A stretch of DNA of 64,000 nucleotides from an uncultured SAR116 cluster alpha proteobacterium (lineage in GTDB: Bacteria > Pseudomonadota > Alphaproteobacteria > Puniceispirillales > GCA-002684695): NCBI GenBank assembly GCA_902539295.1, contig CACBIM010000008.1, forward strand, positions 1-64,000, given 5' to 3'. The first letter of the stretch is position 1. Every line of letters starts with the position of its first letter. Position numbers and translations under genes: made by a program. Below the pieces are notes generated by a model, which made no database searches, was not told the DNA's origin, and was given only the letters and a program-made list of their open reading frames with translations. Shown here one piece after another: positions 31,648-43,584 of the stretch.

Positions 31648-31650
31648 GGA

Positions 31651-31679
31651 CAAATAGCTACTAATTAAATTTATTTCAA
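31651..31679 (-). promoter_or_regulatory. Likely groESL promoter
   Basis: On the minus strand TTGAAA (31674-31679) is followed after 17 bases by TATTTG (31651-31656), a fair sigma-70 type pair. The predicted start of transcription falls inside or at the edge of the CIRCE repeat, which is where HrcA would block it. The -10 box is weak, so this is a prediction only. Confidence 0.5.
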
Positions 31680-31704
31680 GACCTAAATTAAAAAAAATTT
31701 TTTT

Positions 31705-33821
<2,117 letters not shown>

Positions 33822-33870
33822 AATAAATTTTTAATTAAAAAATATTGAATTACAACGACTTGTCTTAATA

Positions 33871-35634
33871 TTATTTGATAATTTTATTTTTCTTAATATT
33901 CAATTCTTTTAATTGATCATCTGATATTTCAGAAGGTGCCCCCATCATTAGATCTTCTGCTTTACCATTCATAGGGAATAAAATGACTTCTCGAATGTTA
34001 GGCTCATTAGCAATAAGCATGACTATTCGGTCAATACCAGGAGCAAAACCTCCATGAGGGGGGGCACCAAATTTAAAAGCACTAATCATACCTGAAAAAT
34101 TAGCATCGACTGTTTCCTTAGAATAACCTGCTATTTCAAACGCTTTATACATTACTTCTGGTAAATGATTTCTTATAGCACCAGACGAGAGCTCTACACC
34201 ATTGCATACTAAATCATACTGCCAAGCTTTGATATCTAATGGATTTAGATTATTGAGTGCTTCTAAGCCGCCTTGGGGCATAGAAAATGGGTTATGTGAA
34301 AATTCAATTTTACCTTTTTCATCTAACTCATACATAGGAAAATCAATTATCCAACAAAATTTATAACCATCAGTTTCAGAAATTCCTTGATCTATACCAA
34401 TTTTTACTCTTGCTTTTCCAGCTAAATCAGCCGCATCCTTTTCATTTGAACAAGAAAAAAATGCAGCATCACCATCTTGAAGCCCTAACCTGTTTTTTAT
34501 TTCGTCACATTTTTCTTTTCCAAGCGCTCCTGCAACTGGCCCTTTAGCCTCGCCGTCACTATAGATTATATACCCCATTCCCGGAGCACCCTCTCCTTGA
34601 GCCCAACTATTCATTCTATCAGCGACAGACCTGCTCCCACATTTTGGTCCTGGAACAGCTCTTACAACAGCATTTTTACTAGCAATTAAATTTGCAAATA
34701 GTGAAAAGCCACTTCCATCAAAAACATCTGTAACATCTACAATCTTTATTGGATTTCTTAGATCTGGTTTATCAGTTCCATAGAGCAACATGGCTTCAGC
34801 ATAAGTCAATCTTTTGAAAGGTTTTTCTAGTTTAGCATTCGTAAACTCTTCAAAAACTCCCCCTATAACTGGCTCAACAGCATTAAAAACGTCCTCTTGC
34901 TCAACAAAACTCATTTCAAGATCTAATTGATAAAATTCTCCAGGACTTCTGTCAGCTCTACTATCTTCATCTCGAAAACAAGGCGCAATTTGAAAATATT
35001 TGTCAAAACCTGAAACCATTATTAATTGCTTAAATTGCTGTGGGGCTTGCGGAAGAGCATAAAACTTTCCAGGATGAAGCCTTGCTGGAACCAAAAAATC
35101 TCTTGCACCTTCTGGACTTGAAGCTGTCAATATAGGCGTTTGAAATTCCATAAATCCTTGATCAATCATTCTCCTTCTTATTGATTGAATCACTGAAGAC
35201 CTTAGAATTATATTATTATGTAGGCGATTTCTTCTTAAGTCTAAATATCTGTAACGAAGTCTTATTTCTTCTCCTGCATCATCATCTGAGTTCACTTGTA
35301 AAGGAAGTGTTTCAGCTGTTGATAAAATTTCCAAATCATTGATTTTAATCTCAATTTCACCAGTTGGTATTTTAGAGTTGATGGTATCATCTGACCTTTT
35401 CACTAACTCACCGTTTACTTTAATAACAGACTCAACTTTTAATGGCTCAACAAGTTTAAATACTTCTGACTCCATATCAGTTACACATTGGGTTATTCCA
35501 AAATGATCTCTTACATCAATGAATAGCAAACCTCCATGATCTCTTTTGCGATGAACCCAGCCAGAGATTTTTACAATTTCACCTACGTTACTTGCTCTTA
35601 ATTCTGAGCAATTATGAGACCTGTAATGATTCAT
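33871..35634 (-). CDS. aspS: Aspartyl-tRNA synthetase
   Basis: Class II synthetase, 587 residues, with an N-terminal OB anticodon-binding domain ([26 protein letters not shown]), the class II core with motif 2 [29 protein letters not shown] near residue 215 (key residues FRDEDSRAD), the bacterial GAD insertion domain (about 280-420) and motif 3 [14 protein letters not shown] near residue 545. Whether it is discriminating or also charges tRNA-Asn cannot be decided without knowing asnS and gatCAB elsewhere. It ends the minus-strand pair with DUF1289. Confidence 0.98.
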   Translation of the reverse strand: MNHYRSHNCSELRASNVGEIVKISGWVHRKRDHGGLLFIDVRDHFGITQCVTDMESEVFKLVEPLKVESVIKVNGELVKRSDDTINSKIPTGEIEIKINDLEILSTAETLPLQVNSDDDAGEEIRLRYRYLDLRRNRLHNNIILRSSVIQSIRRRMIDQGFMEFQTPILTASSPEGARDFLVPARLHPGKFYALPQAPQQFKQLIMVSGFDKYFQIAPCFRDEDSRADRSPGEFYQLDLEMSFVEQEDVFNAVEPVIGGVFEEFTNAKLEKPFKRLTYAEAMLLYGTDKPDLRNPIKIVDVTDVFDGSGFSLFANLIASKNAVVRAVPGPKCGSRSVADRMNSWAQGEGAPGMGYIIYSDGEAKGPVAGALGKEKCDEIKNRLGLQDGDAAFFSCSNEKDAADLAGKARVKIGIDQGISETDGYKFCWIIDFPMYELDEKGKIEFSHNPFSMPQGGLEALNNLNPLDIKAWQYDLVCNGVELSSGAIRNHLPEVMYKAFEIAGYSKETVDANFSGMISAFKFGAPPHGGFAPGIDRIVMLIANEPNIREVILFPMNGKAEDLMMGAPSEISDDQLKELNIKKNKIIK

Positions 35635-35642
35635 TTGTATTC

Positions 35643-35855
35643 CTAATTTTTATTAATTTTTTTTATGCTTCTTCTGTTAACTCTTCTTTTGAGACCTTGT
35701 CTTTCCCTAAGTATAGGTAATAAAGATAATCTTTCATCATTATTCATATAAGGCCAAAGAGCAATTTCATTTTCAGTTCTAAAACATCCTTCACAAAATC
35801 CAGTTGATTTGTTTAATTTACAAATACTAACACAAGGTGATGGTAGATTTTTCAT
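35643..35855 (-). CDS. DUF1289 family Fe-S/zinc cysteine-motif protein
   Basis: A 70-residue protein with the DUF1289 pattern [27 protein letters not shown]: four cysteines that may bind a metal or cluster. The family has no settled function. The C-terminal tail is basic ([17 protein letters not shown]). It is 8 bases upstream of aspS on the same strand and so probably cotranscribed. Confidence 0.85.
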   Translation of the reverse strand: MKNLPSPCVSICKLNKSTGFCEGCFRTENEIALWPYMNNDERLSLLPILRERQGLKRRVNRRSIKKINKN

Positions 35856-35954
35856 TTAGGCTCATAATTAATTATTTTTTCAGTTACTATCAAGATAAAT
35901 TTTAAATTATAATCTTAAATTAAAGGTTAATTTAATCAATTTGGAGATTTCAAA

Positions 35955-36806
35955 TTGGAGACACAAAATGCTCTAGTCATAGGAATTGGTTATGTTGGAA
36001 TAAGACTAGTAGAAAAAATTAATAGTCTTGGCATAAAAGTGTTTGGATTAAGTAGGAATGAAAAAAGTCTAGAAAAATTAGAAAAATATGATGCTCACAA
36101 AATTTATTGGGATGAAAAAAGTTTATTAAATTTTAGTTTAGTAGATAATAAGATAAATTTCGTTCTTTCTACAGTTCCACCTAACAGCATAGGAAATGAT
36201 CCTGTATTAAACATATTTAATAAAAAATTATCACAATACAAAGGATGGCTCGGATATATATCTTCTACATCTGTATATGGAGGTGAAAATAATCAAATAA
36301 TTGATGAAAGTTCAGAATGTTTGCCACAAACTAGCAGGGGAATTACAAGGCTTAAAGTTGAGAAAGCATGGCTTAACTTTGGTTCAGAAATTTTTAGAGT
36401 TGCTGGAATATATGGTGATAAAAGATCACCTTTTGAGAAATTACCAGATAAAAAAACTTATTTAGTTGATAAAGAAAATCATGTTTTTAACAGAATTCAC
36501 ATTGAAGATTTAGTTGAAATCATTATCAAGTCCTATACAAATCCTAGGCCGCAAAGAATTATAAATATATCAGATGGCAATCCTTGCAACCAAATTGAAT
36601 TCTACAGAGAGGCTTGTAGAATATCTAACTCTAAAATGCCAAAAATTTATAAAATAAATGAAATTAAAATGTCAGATAAGCAAAAAAGTTTTTGGCTATC
36701 ATCTAAACACATAGTTTCTTCAATTCTCAAAAATGAATTCAATTATAAGTTTATTCATCCAAATTATAAGTCAGGCTTGAAAGCGATTTGGAAAATGAAA
36801 AATTAA
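35955..36806 (+). CDS. NAD-dependent epimerase/dehydratase-like (SDR) protein
   Basis: 283 residues of an extended short-chain dehydrogenase type. The nucleotide-binding motif is NALVIGIGYVGIRLVEKI near the N-terminus; YISSTSVYGGENN provides the Ser-x-x-Tyr style active site region, and RVAGIYGDKRSPFEKL and RIHIEDLVEIIIKS are conserved blocks. The substrate is unknown; similar genes are annotated as YeeZ-like. The start is TTG 35955, chosen because GGAG stands at 35943-35946. The last four bases TTAA are shared with the convergent glycosyltransferase. Confidence 0.8.
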   Translation: METQNALVIGIGYVGIRLVEKINSLGIKVFGLSRNEKSLEKLEKYDAHKIYWDEKSLLNFSLVDNKINFVLSTVPPNSIGNDPVLNIFNKKLSQYKGWLGYISSTSVYGGENNQIIDESSECLPQTSRGITRLKVEKAWLNFGSEIFRVAGIYGDKRSPFEKLPDKKTYLVDKENHVFNRIHIEDLVEIIIKSYTNPRPQRIINISDGNPCNQIEFYREACRISNSKMPKIYKINEIKMSDKQKSFWLSSKHIVSSILKNEFNYKFIHPNYKSGLKAIWKMKN

Positions 36807-37612
36807 ATTTTTGATGAAATAAATTTGTAAAAACTTTCTTCTTTTTTACTGTTCATAAATTTATTATTCCAAATAATTTTATTCTGTAATACTCGAATAA
36901 TTTGGATATTAGTATAACTATTTTCTACTTTAAGTTCTTTAAAATAATAATGCCGCCAATATTTATAAGAATTGTCAACTAGTTTACTGAAATCCTTTTG
37001 GGATGTTTTACTCTTTTCATTGAGCCAAATTTGATATTTGGAATGTGAAGGAATTTTTGATCTGTAAGGGATTTTTTTTAGTAAATTTATGCAATGAATT
37101 ACATCTTGCGATGCACCATTTGGGAATGGTCCTGCAAGTTTTTTTAACACTAGAGGATGAAAACTACCGGGAAGAAGACCAAAATGTTTTATTTCAAAAT
37201 TATAACCTGGGTCTAATGTAAAAAGATGATTTCCATTTTGATTTAAAATTTCTGTTTTAGTGATAGCCATCCCATATCTCATGGCAATAGGTTTAAGTTC
37301 ACACAAGTAATTTGAAGACCAGGTGTCATCAGCATCTAGAAATCCTATTATTTTGCCACGAGCAATTTTGATGCCACGATTTCTTGCTTCACCCGCACCA
37401 GTTCTTAATTTTCCCGAAGGATTTAAGATGCGAATGTTTTTATTTAATAACTTAAAATGATCATATTTAGAGTTGTCATCTACTGATAATATGATTTCTA
37501 TTTTATCTTGGTCATAAAGCTGATTATTTATTGAAGAAATAGCACGCTCTAAGGTAGAATGGGCTTTATAAACAGGTATTATTACTGATATTTCAGGAGT
37601 AATTATTTTCAT
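36803..37612 (-). CDS. Family 2 glycosyltransferase
   Basis: 269 residues with the GT-A fold of family 2: ISVIIPVYKAHSTLERAISSINNQ at the N-terminus, a nucleotide-binding SVDDNSKYD, GAGEARNRGIKIARG and the metal-binding DxD-type FLDADDTWSSNYL near residue 95. The transferred sugar is unknown; an envelope polysaccharide or lipopolysaccharide role is inferred. There is no transmembrane helix. It faces pgi with a 60-base divergent spacer. Confidence 0.83.
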   Translation of the reverse strand: MKIITPEISVIIPVYKAHSTLERAISSINNQLYDQDKIEIILSVDDNSKYDHFKLLNKNIRILNPSGKLRTGAGEARNRGIKIARGKIIGFLDADDTWSSNYLCELKPIAMRYGMAITKTEILNQNGNHLFTLDPGYNFEIKHFGLLPGSFHPLVLKKLAGPFPNGASQDVIHCINLLKKIPYRSKIPSHSKYQIWLNEKSKTSQKDFSKLVDNSYKYWRHYYFKELKVENSYTNIQIIRVLQNKIIWNNKFMNSKKEESFYKFISSKI

Positions 37613-37685
37613 TAAATGCTATAAGAGTTTTATTAACTAACTTAATAAAAAAATATAAATTAAGTTATAATATTTGGAAGTTAAA

Positions 37686-39263
37686 ATGAATACTTTTTCG
37701 CCTGATTATAATGAGAATAAAATAAATAATATTTTGTTATCCTTATCTAAAGAGATATCATCATTTAGTAATTTAAAAAATCCTTCAATCAGCCTAAAAA
37801 AAAGAAGAGAGTTTTTTACTAAAGAGTTAGAGGACCTAACTTTTGATGCCTCTAGGCATAATATTTCCATTAAAACAATTGAACTATCAAAAAAGTTACT
37901 TCAGGAAATGAAAACAAATCAGTTCCTTGAAGCTATGTGGAGCGGGAAAGTTGTAAATATCACGGAAAACAGACAAGCGTTACATCCAGCGCTGAGAGGC
38001 TCAAGAGATAGTTTTTTTCCTAAAGATATTATGAATGAAGTTTCAAAACAAAAAAAACAAATGCTTAAAATTGCTGAAGGTGTAAGAAATGGTAATATTA
38101 AAAGTCATAGTGGTAAAAAGTATACATCTGTTTTAGCTATAGGAATTGGGGGCTCTGACCTTGGTCCAAGAATGTCAGTCAAAGCATTAACCCCTTTTAA
38201 AAGTAACATTGATGTGAGATTTGTATCAAATATTGATCCAAGCGAATTAATTAATGTAACTGCTGACTTAGATCCCTCAAAAACTCTTATTATTGTCTCA
38301 TCAAAAACATTTACTACTATAGAAACATTAACCAACGCAAAAGCTGCTTTTAACTGGTTGGCAAAAAATATTGGTGAAATTGGAGCAAAAAATCAACAAT
38401 ATGCAATTACTTCAAATTTTAATAATGCAAAAATATTTGGATTTGACACCACCAAGATACTTCTTTTTTCAGAGTGGGTAGGAGGACGAACTTCAATCTG
38501 GTCAAGTGTTGGTCTTCCTCTAGCGATATCTATAGGAGAAAAACTTTTTAAAGAATTTCTTTTAGGTGGGTATTCTGTGGACAAGCATATGAAAAACGAA
38601 ATGACTAATTCAATACCTTCTCTAATGGCAGTTTTAGGATACATCCATAGAAATCAACTTGGGGCAGGCAGCCATTGCATTATACCTTATGACGCTAACC
38701 TTTTATATTTTCCTTCATATTTACAACAACTTGAAATGGAATCGAATGGTAAAAGTGTTTCTATCAAGGGTGATTGCATAAAATCTTCATCAGTCCCAGT
38801 TGTTTGGGGTTTGGTTGGAACAGATGCCCAGCATTCATTTTTTCAGATGTTGCATCAAGGCACTGATAAAATTCCCTTGGATATTTTAGTTGCAAGAGAG
38901 AGTGCTTATGCTGACAAAAATAAAGATATAATTGAAAGACACCGAATGTTAGTTGCTAATGCTCTCGGACAAGTAGAGGCTCTTCACAAGGGAAGTAAAA
39001 ATATATCTAAACATAAAAACTTTGATGGCGGCAGATCAATTTCTTTGATTTCTTATAATAAGCTAACTCCTTATACACTTGGCTCTTTAATAGCTATTTA
39101 TGAATATAAAGTGATTGTTCAATCAACTTTATGGAGAGTAAATCCATTTGATCAGTTCGGTGTTGAATTAGGAAAAAAATACGCTAATAATTTGATAGAA
39201 GGCAATGAAACAATTTTTACAAACGAACCAAATAAGTTAGAAAATTTTTTAAATTTAAAATAG
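37686..39263 (+). CDS. pgi: Glucose-6-phosphate isomerase
   Basis: Interconverts glucose 6-phosphate and fructose 6-phosphate. 525 residues from ATG 37686, preferred over a TTG four codons upstream (37674) because GGAAG stands just before it. Conserved blocks: GIGGSDLGPRMSVKAL, SSKTFTTIETLTNA, LFSEWVGGRTSIWSSVGLPLAI, ESNGKSVSIKGD and QGTDKIPLDIL. The proteobacterial long form. It is followed by the dimethylglycine dehydrogenase-like gene after 23 bases, perhaps by chance rather than function. Confidence 0.97.
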   Translation: MNTFSPDYNENKINNILLSLSKEISSFSNLKNPSISLKKRREFFTKELEDLTFDASRHNISIKTIELSKKLLQEMKTNQFLEAMWSGKVVNITENRQALHPALRGSRDSFFPKDIMNEVSKQKKQMLKIAEGVRNGNIKSHSGKKYTSVLAIGIGGSDLGPRMSVKALTPFKSNIDVRFVSNIDPSELINVTADLDPSKTLIIVSSKTFTTIETLTNAKAAFNWLAKNIGEIGAKNQQYAITSNFNNAKIFGFDTTKILLFSEWVGGRTSIWSSVGLPLAISIGEKLFKEFLLGGYSVDKHMKNEMTNSIPSLMAVLGYIHRNQLGAGSHCIIPYDANLLYFPSYLQQLEMESNGKSVSIKGDCIKSSSVPVVWGLVGTDAQHSFFQMLHQGTDKIPLDILVARESAYADKNKDIIERHRMLVANALGQVEALHKGSKNISKHKNFDGGRSISLISYNKLTPYTLGSLIAIYEYKVIVQSTLWRVNPFDQFGVELGKKYANNLIEGNETIFTNEPNKLENFLNLK

Positions 39264-39286
39264 CTATATTTTAAACTGAGGTACAT

Positions 39287-41842
39287 ATGAAAGATAAATA
39301 CAGAGCGGTTATTATTGGTGGAGGAGTAGTAGGGTGTTCAGTTCTATACCATCTTGCTAAAGCAGGTTGGAAGGATATTTTACTTGTTGAAAGATCAGAG
39401 CTTACTTCTGGCTCATCATGGCATGCAGCAGGTGGTTTTCACACACTAAATGGTGATCCTAATGTAGCAAAACTTCAAGCTTACACGGTATCTCTTTACA
39501 AGGAGTTGGAGGAATTAAGTGGCCAAAAATGTGGTCTCCATCTTACAGGTGGTGCCATGATGGCAGATACCCCAGAGAGAATGGATTTCCTAAAGCACAC
39601 TCACGCAAAAGGACGATACTTAGGTATGAGTACTGAAATCATTACTCCAAGTGATGTAAAAAAAATGTTTCCATTAATCGATGAAAGTCATTTTGTTGGC
39701 GCTTTATGGGATCCAGTTGAAGGACATTTGGACCCTTCAGGAACAACTCATGCATATGCTAAGTCAGCAAAAATCTTAGGCGCTGAACTATCTCTTCGAA
39801 ACAGGGTAGTTGAATTAAATCAGAACTCAGACGGAATATGGAATGTTGTAACAGAAAAAGGCACTATCAAAACTGAACATGTTGTTAACGCTGGAGGTTT
39901 ATGGGCCAGAGAAGTTGGCCGAATGGTTGGTCTAGAATTACCGTTGTTAGCTATGGAACATCATTATCTATTAACTGATGAAGTCCCAGAAATAGTTGAA
40001 TTTAATGAAAAAACTGGAAAAGAGCTTATACATGTAATTGACTTTAAAGGTGAAATTTATACAAGACAAGAACAAAAAGGTGTTTTGCTTGGAACTTATG
40101 AACAAGCATGCGAGCCCTGGTCACCTTTTGAAACCCCATGGTCTTTTGGGCATGAATTACTAGAACCAAATCTTGAAAGAATTTCTCCCTCTCTTGAAAT
40201 AGGATTTAAACATTTTCCTCCTCTTGAAAAGGCAGGGATCAGAAGAATGATTAACGGCCCTTTTACATTTGCACCTGATGGAAATCCTTTAATTGGTCCT
40301 GTTCCAGGTTTAACAAATTATTGGTCAGCTTGTGCTGTAATGGCAGGATTTAGCCAAGGAGGAGGCGTTGGGCTTGCTTTGTCTAACTGGATGACAGAAG
40401 GCGACCCTGGACATGATGTGTTCGGAATGGATATCGCTAGATTTGGAGACTTTGCTACCTTACGTTATACTAACGCAAAAGTCAGAGAAAATTACTCAAG
40501 AAGGTTTAGGATTTCTTTTCCAAATGAAGAGTTAGATGCAGGAAGACCACACCAAACCACTCCCATTTATGATCTATTAATAGAGCAAAATGCTGTTATG
40601 GGTAATTCTTGGGGTCTTGAAAATGCACTATGGTTTGCACCAAATAAAAAAGATGCCAAAGATATTTTATCCTTTCACCGTTCAAATGATTTTAACTCAA
40701 TTAAAAAAGAGGTTACTTCAGTTCGGAATAGTGTTGGAGTAACTGAGATCTCAAACTTTGCAAAATACATGGTTTCTGGGGCAGATGCAGAGAGTTGGTT
40801 ATCTAATCTAATGACAAATAGTATGCCAGAAGTTGGAAAAATGGTTTTAAGTCCAATGTTAAATGAGTTTGGAAAAGTTATTGGTGATTTTACTATTGCT
40901 CAAGTTGACAAAAATAAATTTTATATTTGGGGCTCTCAAAATGCTCAAAAGCATCACATGCGGTGGTTTCATAAGCATCTAGACAAAGAAGAGGATGTTT
41001 CTATCGATTGTATCGATTTGAAAATGGTCGGCTTATCTGTTGCTGGACCAAAGTCTCGAGACACGCTTCAAAAATTAATAGACAAAGATATATCAAATAA
41101 TAGTTTTAAATTTATGAATTCCCAAAGAATGGATGTCGCTGGGGCACCATGCATTATTAGCAGAATTACTTTTACAGGCAGTCTTGGTTTTGAAATCTGG
41201 ATGGAACCGTCCTTCCAAAGAAAAGTATATAAAGAAATAAAGTCAGCAGGAGAAGAGTATGGAATAGTTGATTTTGGAACCAGAGCATTACTCTCAATGA
41301 GACTAGAAAAAAACTTCCCAACCTGGGGACGTGAACTACGGCCAATCTACGGTCCATATGAATGTTCATTAGACCGTTTTGTTAAACTTGATAAAAATAA
41401 ATTTATTGGGAGTGACGCAGCAAGGAATGAAAAAGAAAATCTTCCAGCTCTCAAAAGAGTATCTCTTGTGATCAATACTGATGATGCCGATGTAATGGGC
41501 GATGAACCAATATGGGCAAATGTTCCTAAAGGTGAGTTTTCAAAAGCAATTACAGAAACACAATCAGATAATAAGCCTTGCAAATTTGATGAGAACGGAA
41601 AAGATTTTCCTAATATTAAAAGTAATACATCAGATGGTGAATGGAATGTCATAGGATGGGTGACGTCTGGAGGATACGGTCATTATGTTGATTTGTCTCT
41701 TGCACAAGGTTATATACCTTTTTCTTTGTTTAAAGAGATAAAAAATACAAAATTTCAAGTTGAAATATTAGGCAAAAGATATGATGCGAGCATTGCTAAT
41801 GATCCTCCTTTTGACCCTGCCGGTTCAGCAATGAGAAGTTAG
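39287..41842 (+). CDS. Dimethylglycine/sarcosine dehydrogenase-like FAD and GcvT-domain oxidoreductase
   Basis: 851 residues in two halves. The N-terminal DAO-type flavin domain (about 1-370) has AVIIGGGVVGCSVLYHLAKAG and the histidine motif SGSSWHAAGGFH for covalent or tight FAD. The C-terminal half (about 430-850) is GcvT-like and would hold tetrahydrofolate to accept a one-carbon unit, with LEKNFPTWGRELRP and VTSGGYGHYVDLSLAQGYIP. This is the layout of dimethylglycine and sarcosine dehydrogenases that strip N-methyl groups to methylene-THF. The exact substrate is not determined. GAGG stands before the ATG. An unusual insertion lies in the GcvT C-terminal part. A formate-THF ligase and a GlxA regulator are nearby. 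Confidence 0.87.
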   Translation: MKDKYRAVIIGGGVVGCSVLYHLAKAGWKDILLVERSELTSGSSWHAAGGFHTLNGDPNVAKLQAYTVSLYKELEELSGQKCGLHLTGGAMMADTPERMDFLKHTHAKGRYLGMSTEIITPSDVKKMFPLIDESHFVGALWDPVEGHLDPSGTTHAYAKSAKILGAELSLRNRVVELNQNSDGIWNVVTEKGTIKTEHVVNAGGLWAREVGRMVGLELPLLAMEHHYLLTDEVPEIVEFNEKTGKELIHVIDFKGEIYTRQEQKGVLLGTYEQACEPWSPFETPWSFGHELLEPNLERISPSLEIGFKHFPPLEKAGIRRMINGPFTFAPDGNPLIGPVPGLTNYWSACAVMAGFSQGGGVGLALSNWMTEGDPGHDVFGMDIARFGDFATLRYTNAKVRENYSRRFRISFPNEELDAGRPHQTTPIYDLLIEQNAVMGNSWGLENALWFAPNKKDAKDILSFHRSNDFNSIKKEVTSVRNSVGVTEISNFAKYMVSGADAESWLSNLMTNSMPEVGKMVLSPMLNEFGKVIGDFTIAQVDKNKFYIWGSQNAQKHHMRWFHKHLDKEEDVSIDCIDLKMVGLSVAGPKSRDTLQKLIDKDISNNSFKFMNSQRMDVAGAPCIISRITFTGSLGFEIWMEPSFQRKVYKEIKSAGEEYGIVDFGTRALLSMRLEKNFPTWGRELRPIYGPYECSLDRFVKLDKNKFIGSDAARNEKENLPALKRVSLVINTDDADVMGDEPIWANVPKGEFSKAITETQSDNKPCKFDENGKDFPNIKSNTSDGEWNVIGWVTSGGYGHYVDLSLAQGYIPFSLFKEIKNTKFQVEILGKRYDASIANDPPFDPAGSAMRS

Positions 41843-41857
41843 ATCAACTTTTCTTAT

Positions 41858-42760
41858 ATGGAATATACAAATTTTTTAAATAGCAAAATTTTTTTTCCAA
41901 CTGACTGGCAAGATTATGAATTAATTGACTTTGGGAATAATAAAAAACTTGAACGATTTGGAAATTATATATTCATTCGCCCTGATAACCAAGCTATTTG
42001 TAAACCATGCCTGAGTAGAAAATTTTGGGGGAATGCTGATGGCGAATTTAGCTCTGAAATCAACAGTGACAAAGGAAATTGGAAATTTTATAGAAAGATT
42101 CCTGAATTTTGGGACATTAAATATAATAAATTAAATATAAAATCGCTTCCTACTCCTTTTAGGCATTTAGGTTTTTTTCCAGAGCAATCGGTTCATTGGG
42201 AATGGTGTCGCAACCTTATTCAGTCCTCTCAAATTGATCAACCAAGAGTTTTGAATCTTTTTGGATATAGTGGCATAGCTTCATTAGATGCCGCAATTGC
42301 TGGTGCATCTGTTACTCATATTGACGCATCCAAAAAAGCTATCAATCTAGCATTTGAAAACAGAAATAGAAATAATTTAGAAACTTTGCCAATAAGATAT
42401 TTAGTTGAAGATGCAGTAAGCTTTGTAAAAAAAGAAATTAACAGAGAAAAAAAATATGATGGAATTATACTTGACCCTCCAAAATATGGGAGAGGACCAA
42501 ATGGTGAAATATGGAAAATTGAAGAAAATCTTTTAGACTTGATGAATCTAATAAAAGAAATTTTATCAGATAATCCTCTTTTTATAGTAATAACCTCATA
42601 TGCAATTAGATCATCTCATGTATCTTTATATAACTTGCTGAAAAGTAGTTTGAATTTTGACTATGGTAAGTACAGTTCAGGTGAACTTGGAATAAGAGAA
42701 AGTGGGGAAAAAAGAAGGGTTTTATCCTGTGCAAACTTTGCCAGATGGGAAATTAAATAA
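41858..42760 (+). CDS. Class I SAM-dependent rRNA methyltransferase (RlmK/RlmI-like)
   Basis: 300 residues. The methyltransferase core has motif I VLNLFGYSGIASLDAAIAGA near residue 130, THIDASKKAINLAFENRN, LVEDAVSFVKKE and the catalytic-type motif IV YDGIILDPPKYGRGPNGE near residue 205. DPPKYGRG is characteristic of the RlmK/RlmI group that makes 5-methylcytosine or 7-methylguanine in 23S rRNA. There is no PUA domain, so the target is unclear. The gene converges on the broken TrmH-type gene; the intact end of that gene would be 3 bases away. Confidence 0.85.
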   Translation: MEYTNFLNSKIFFPTDWQDYELIDFGNNKKLERFGNYIFIRPDNQAICKPCLSRKFWGNADGEFSSEINSDKGNWKFYRKIPEFWDIKYNKLNIKSLPTPFRHLGFFPEQSVHWEWCRNLIQSSQIDQPRVLNLFGYSGIASLDAAIAGASVTHIDASKKAINLAFENRNRNNLETLPIRYLVEDAVSFVKKEINREKKYDGIILDPPKYGRGPNGEIWKIEENLLDLMNLIKEILSDNPLFIVITSYAIRSSHVSLYNLLKSSLNFDYGKYSSGELGIRESGEKRRVLSCANFARWEIK

Positions 42761-42763
42761 AAT

Positions 42764-43578
42764 TTATTTTTTTGTTTTTAAAATTTCATACAAAAAAATT
42801 CCTGTCGATACTGATAAATTAAGGCTATCTGAAGTACCCATCATAGGAAGCTTTATCAATTCTTGTGCACTACTCTCAATTTCTTTAGAAACTCCTGATT
42901 GTTAATTTCCATTACAAGTATAGGTTTTTCACCCCAGTTGCATTCAGTATAGAGTTTATTTGCTTTAAGACTTGTTACTATTAGCTTATTTTTTATTTGA
43001 TTACTCCAAATAAGAAAATCATCTAAGCTTATACATAATATCTTTATAGAAAAAATTGCGCCCATGGACGCTCTTACACATTCTGGTGAAAATGGATCAC
43101 AACAATTACCTATAAGAATAACTGTCTTAATACCTGTAGCATTACATGTTCTAAAAATAGTACCTAGGTTTCCTGGATCTCTTACTCTATCAATAGCCAG
43201 CCAAGCTATTGAACCGTCATCTATTAGATGCTCTTTATTAAATTTTTTTTGTTCAAAGACACCCATTATAGTTTGAGGGTTATCTTTTTTTGAAATTTTT
43301 CCAATAATTTTGTTAGTTACATTTAAAACTAAACCATTATTTTTCTTACATTCAAAAATTAAATCATTGAAATTTATAGTTTGATTTTTTTCATTACTGT
43401 AAATTAAATATTTAGGGTTCCATTTATGCTCAATCGCCTCACGACAGGTTCTCTCACCTTCAGCAATGAATAATCCTGTTTGGTTTCTGTTTTTTCTTAA
43501 AAGTAAAGATTTTATGTATTTAATTTTTGGATTTGAAATACTAATAATTTTGTCTTTTTCAGAGATCACAAATACCAA
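42764..43578 (-). pseudogene. TrmH (SpoU) family RNA methyltransferase broken by a frameshift and a stop
   Basis: The SpoU fold is clear: substrate-binding domain (about 1-105), motif 1 RVRDPGNLGTIFRTCNATG near residue 145 and DPFSPECVRASMGAIF. The open frame then stops at 42856 after an off-family end (VMEINNQEF). Shifting one base at about 42909 gives the expected rest of the family, QSGVSKEIESSAQELIKLP and [17 protein letters not shown], ending TAA at 42764. The motif 2 sequence should read VMGNEQSG, so one G is missing and the Glu codon GAA has become TAA (42902-42904). Both lesions lie within ten bases. Motifs 2 and 3, needed for SAM binding and the knot, are out of frame. Start: TTG 43578. 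A sequencing error could mimic part of this. Confidence 0.85.
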
Positions 43579-43584
43579 ATTAAG

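Noticed and set aside
39264..39286. Glycine or SAM riboswitch before the DMGDH-like gene
   Set aside because: The gap from pgi is only 23 bases, too short for a known riboswitch.
42702..42905. Plus-strand ORF over the end of the rRNA methyltransferase gene
   Set aside because: It lies antisense to the decayed end of the TrmH-type gene and shifts frame from the methyltransferase gene; it looks like an artefact of the loss of coding constraint.
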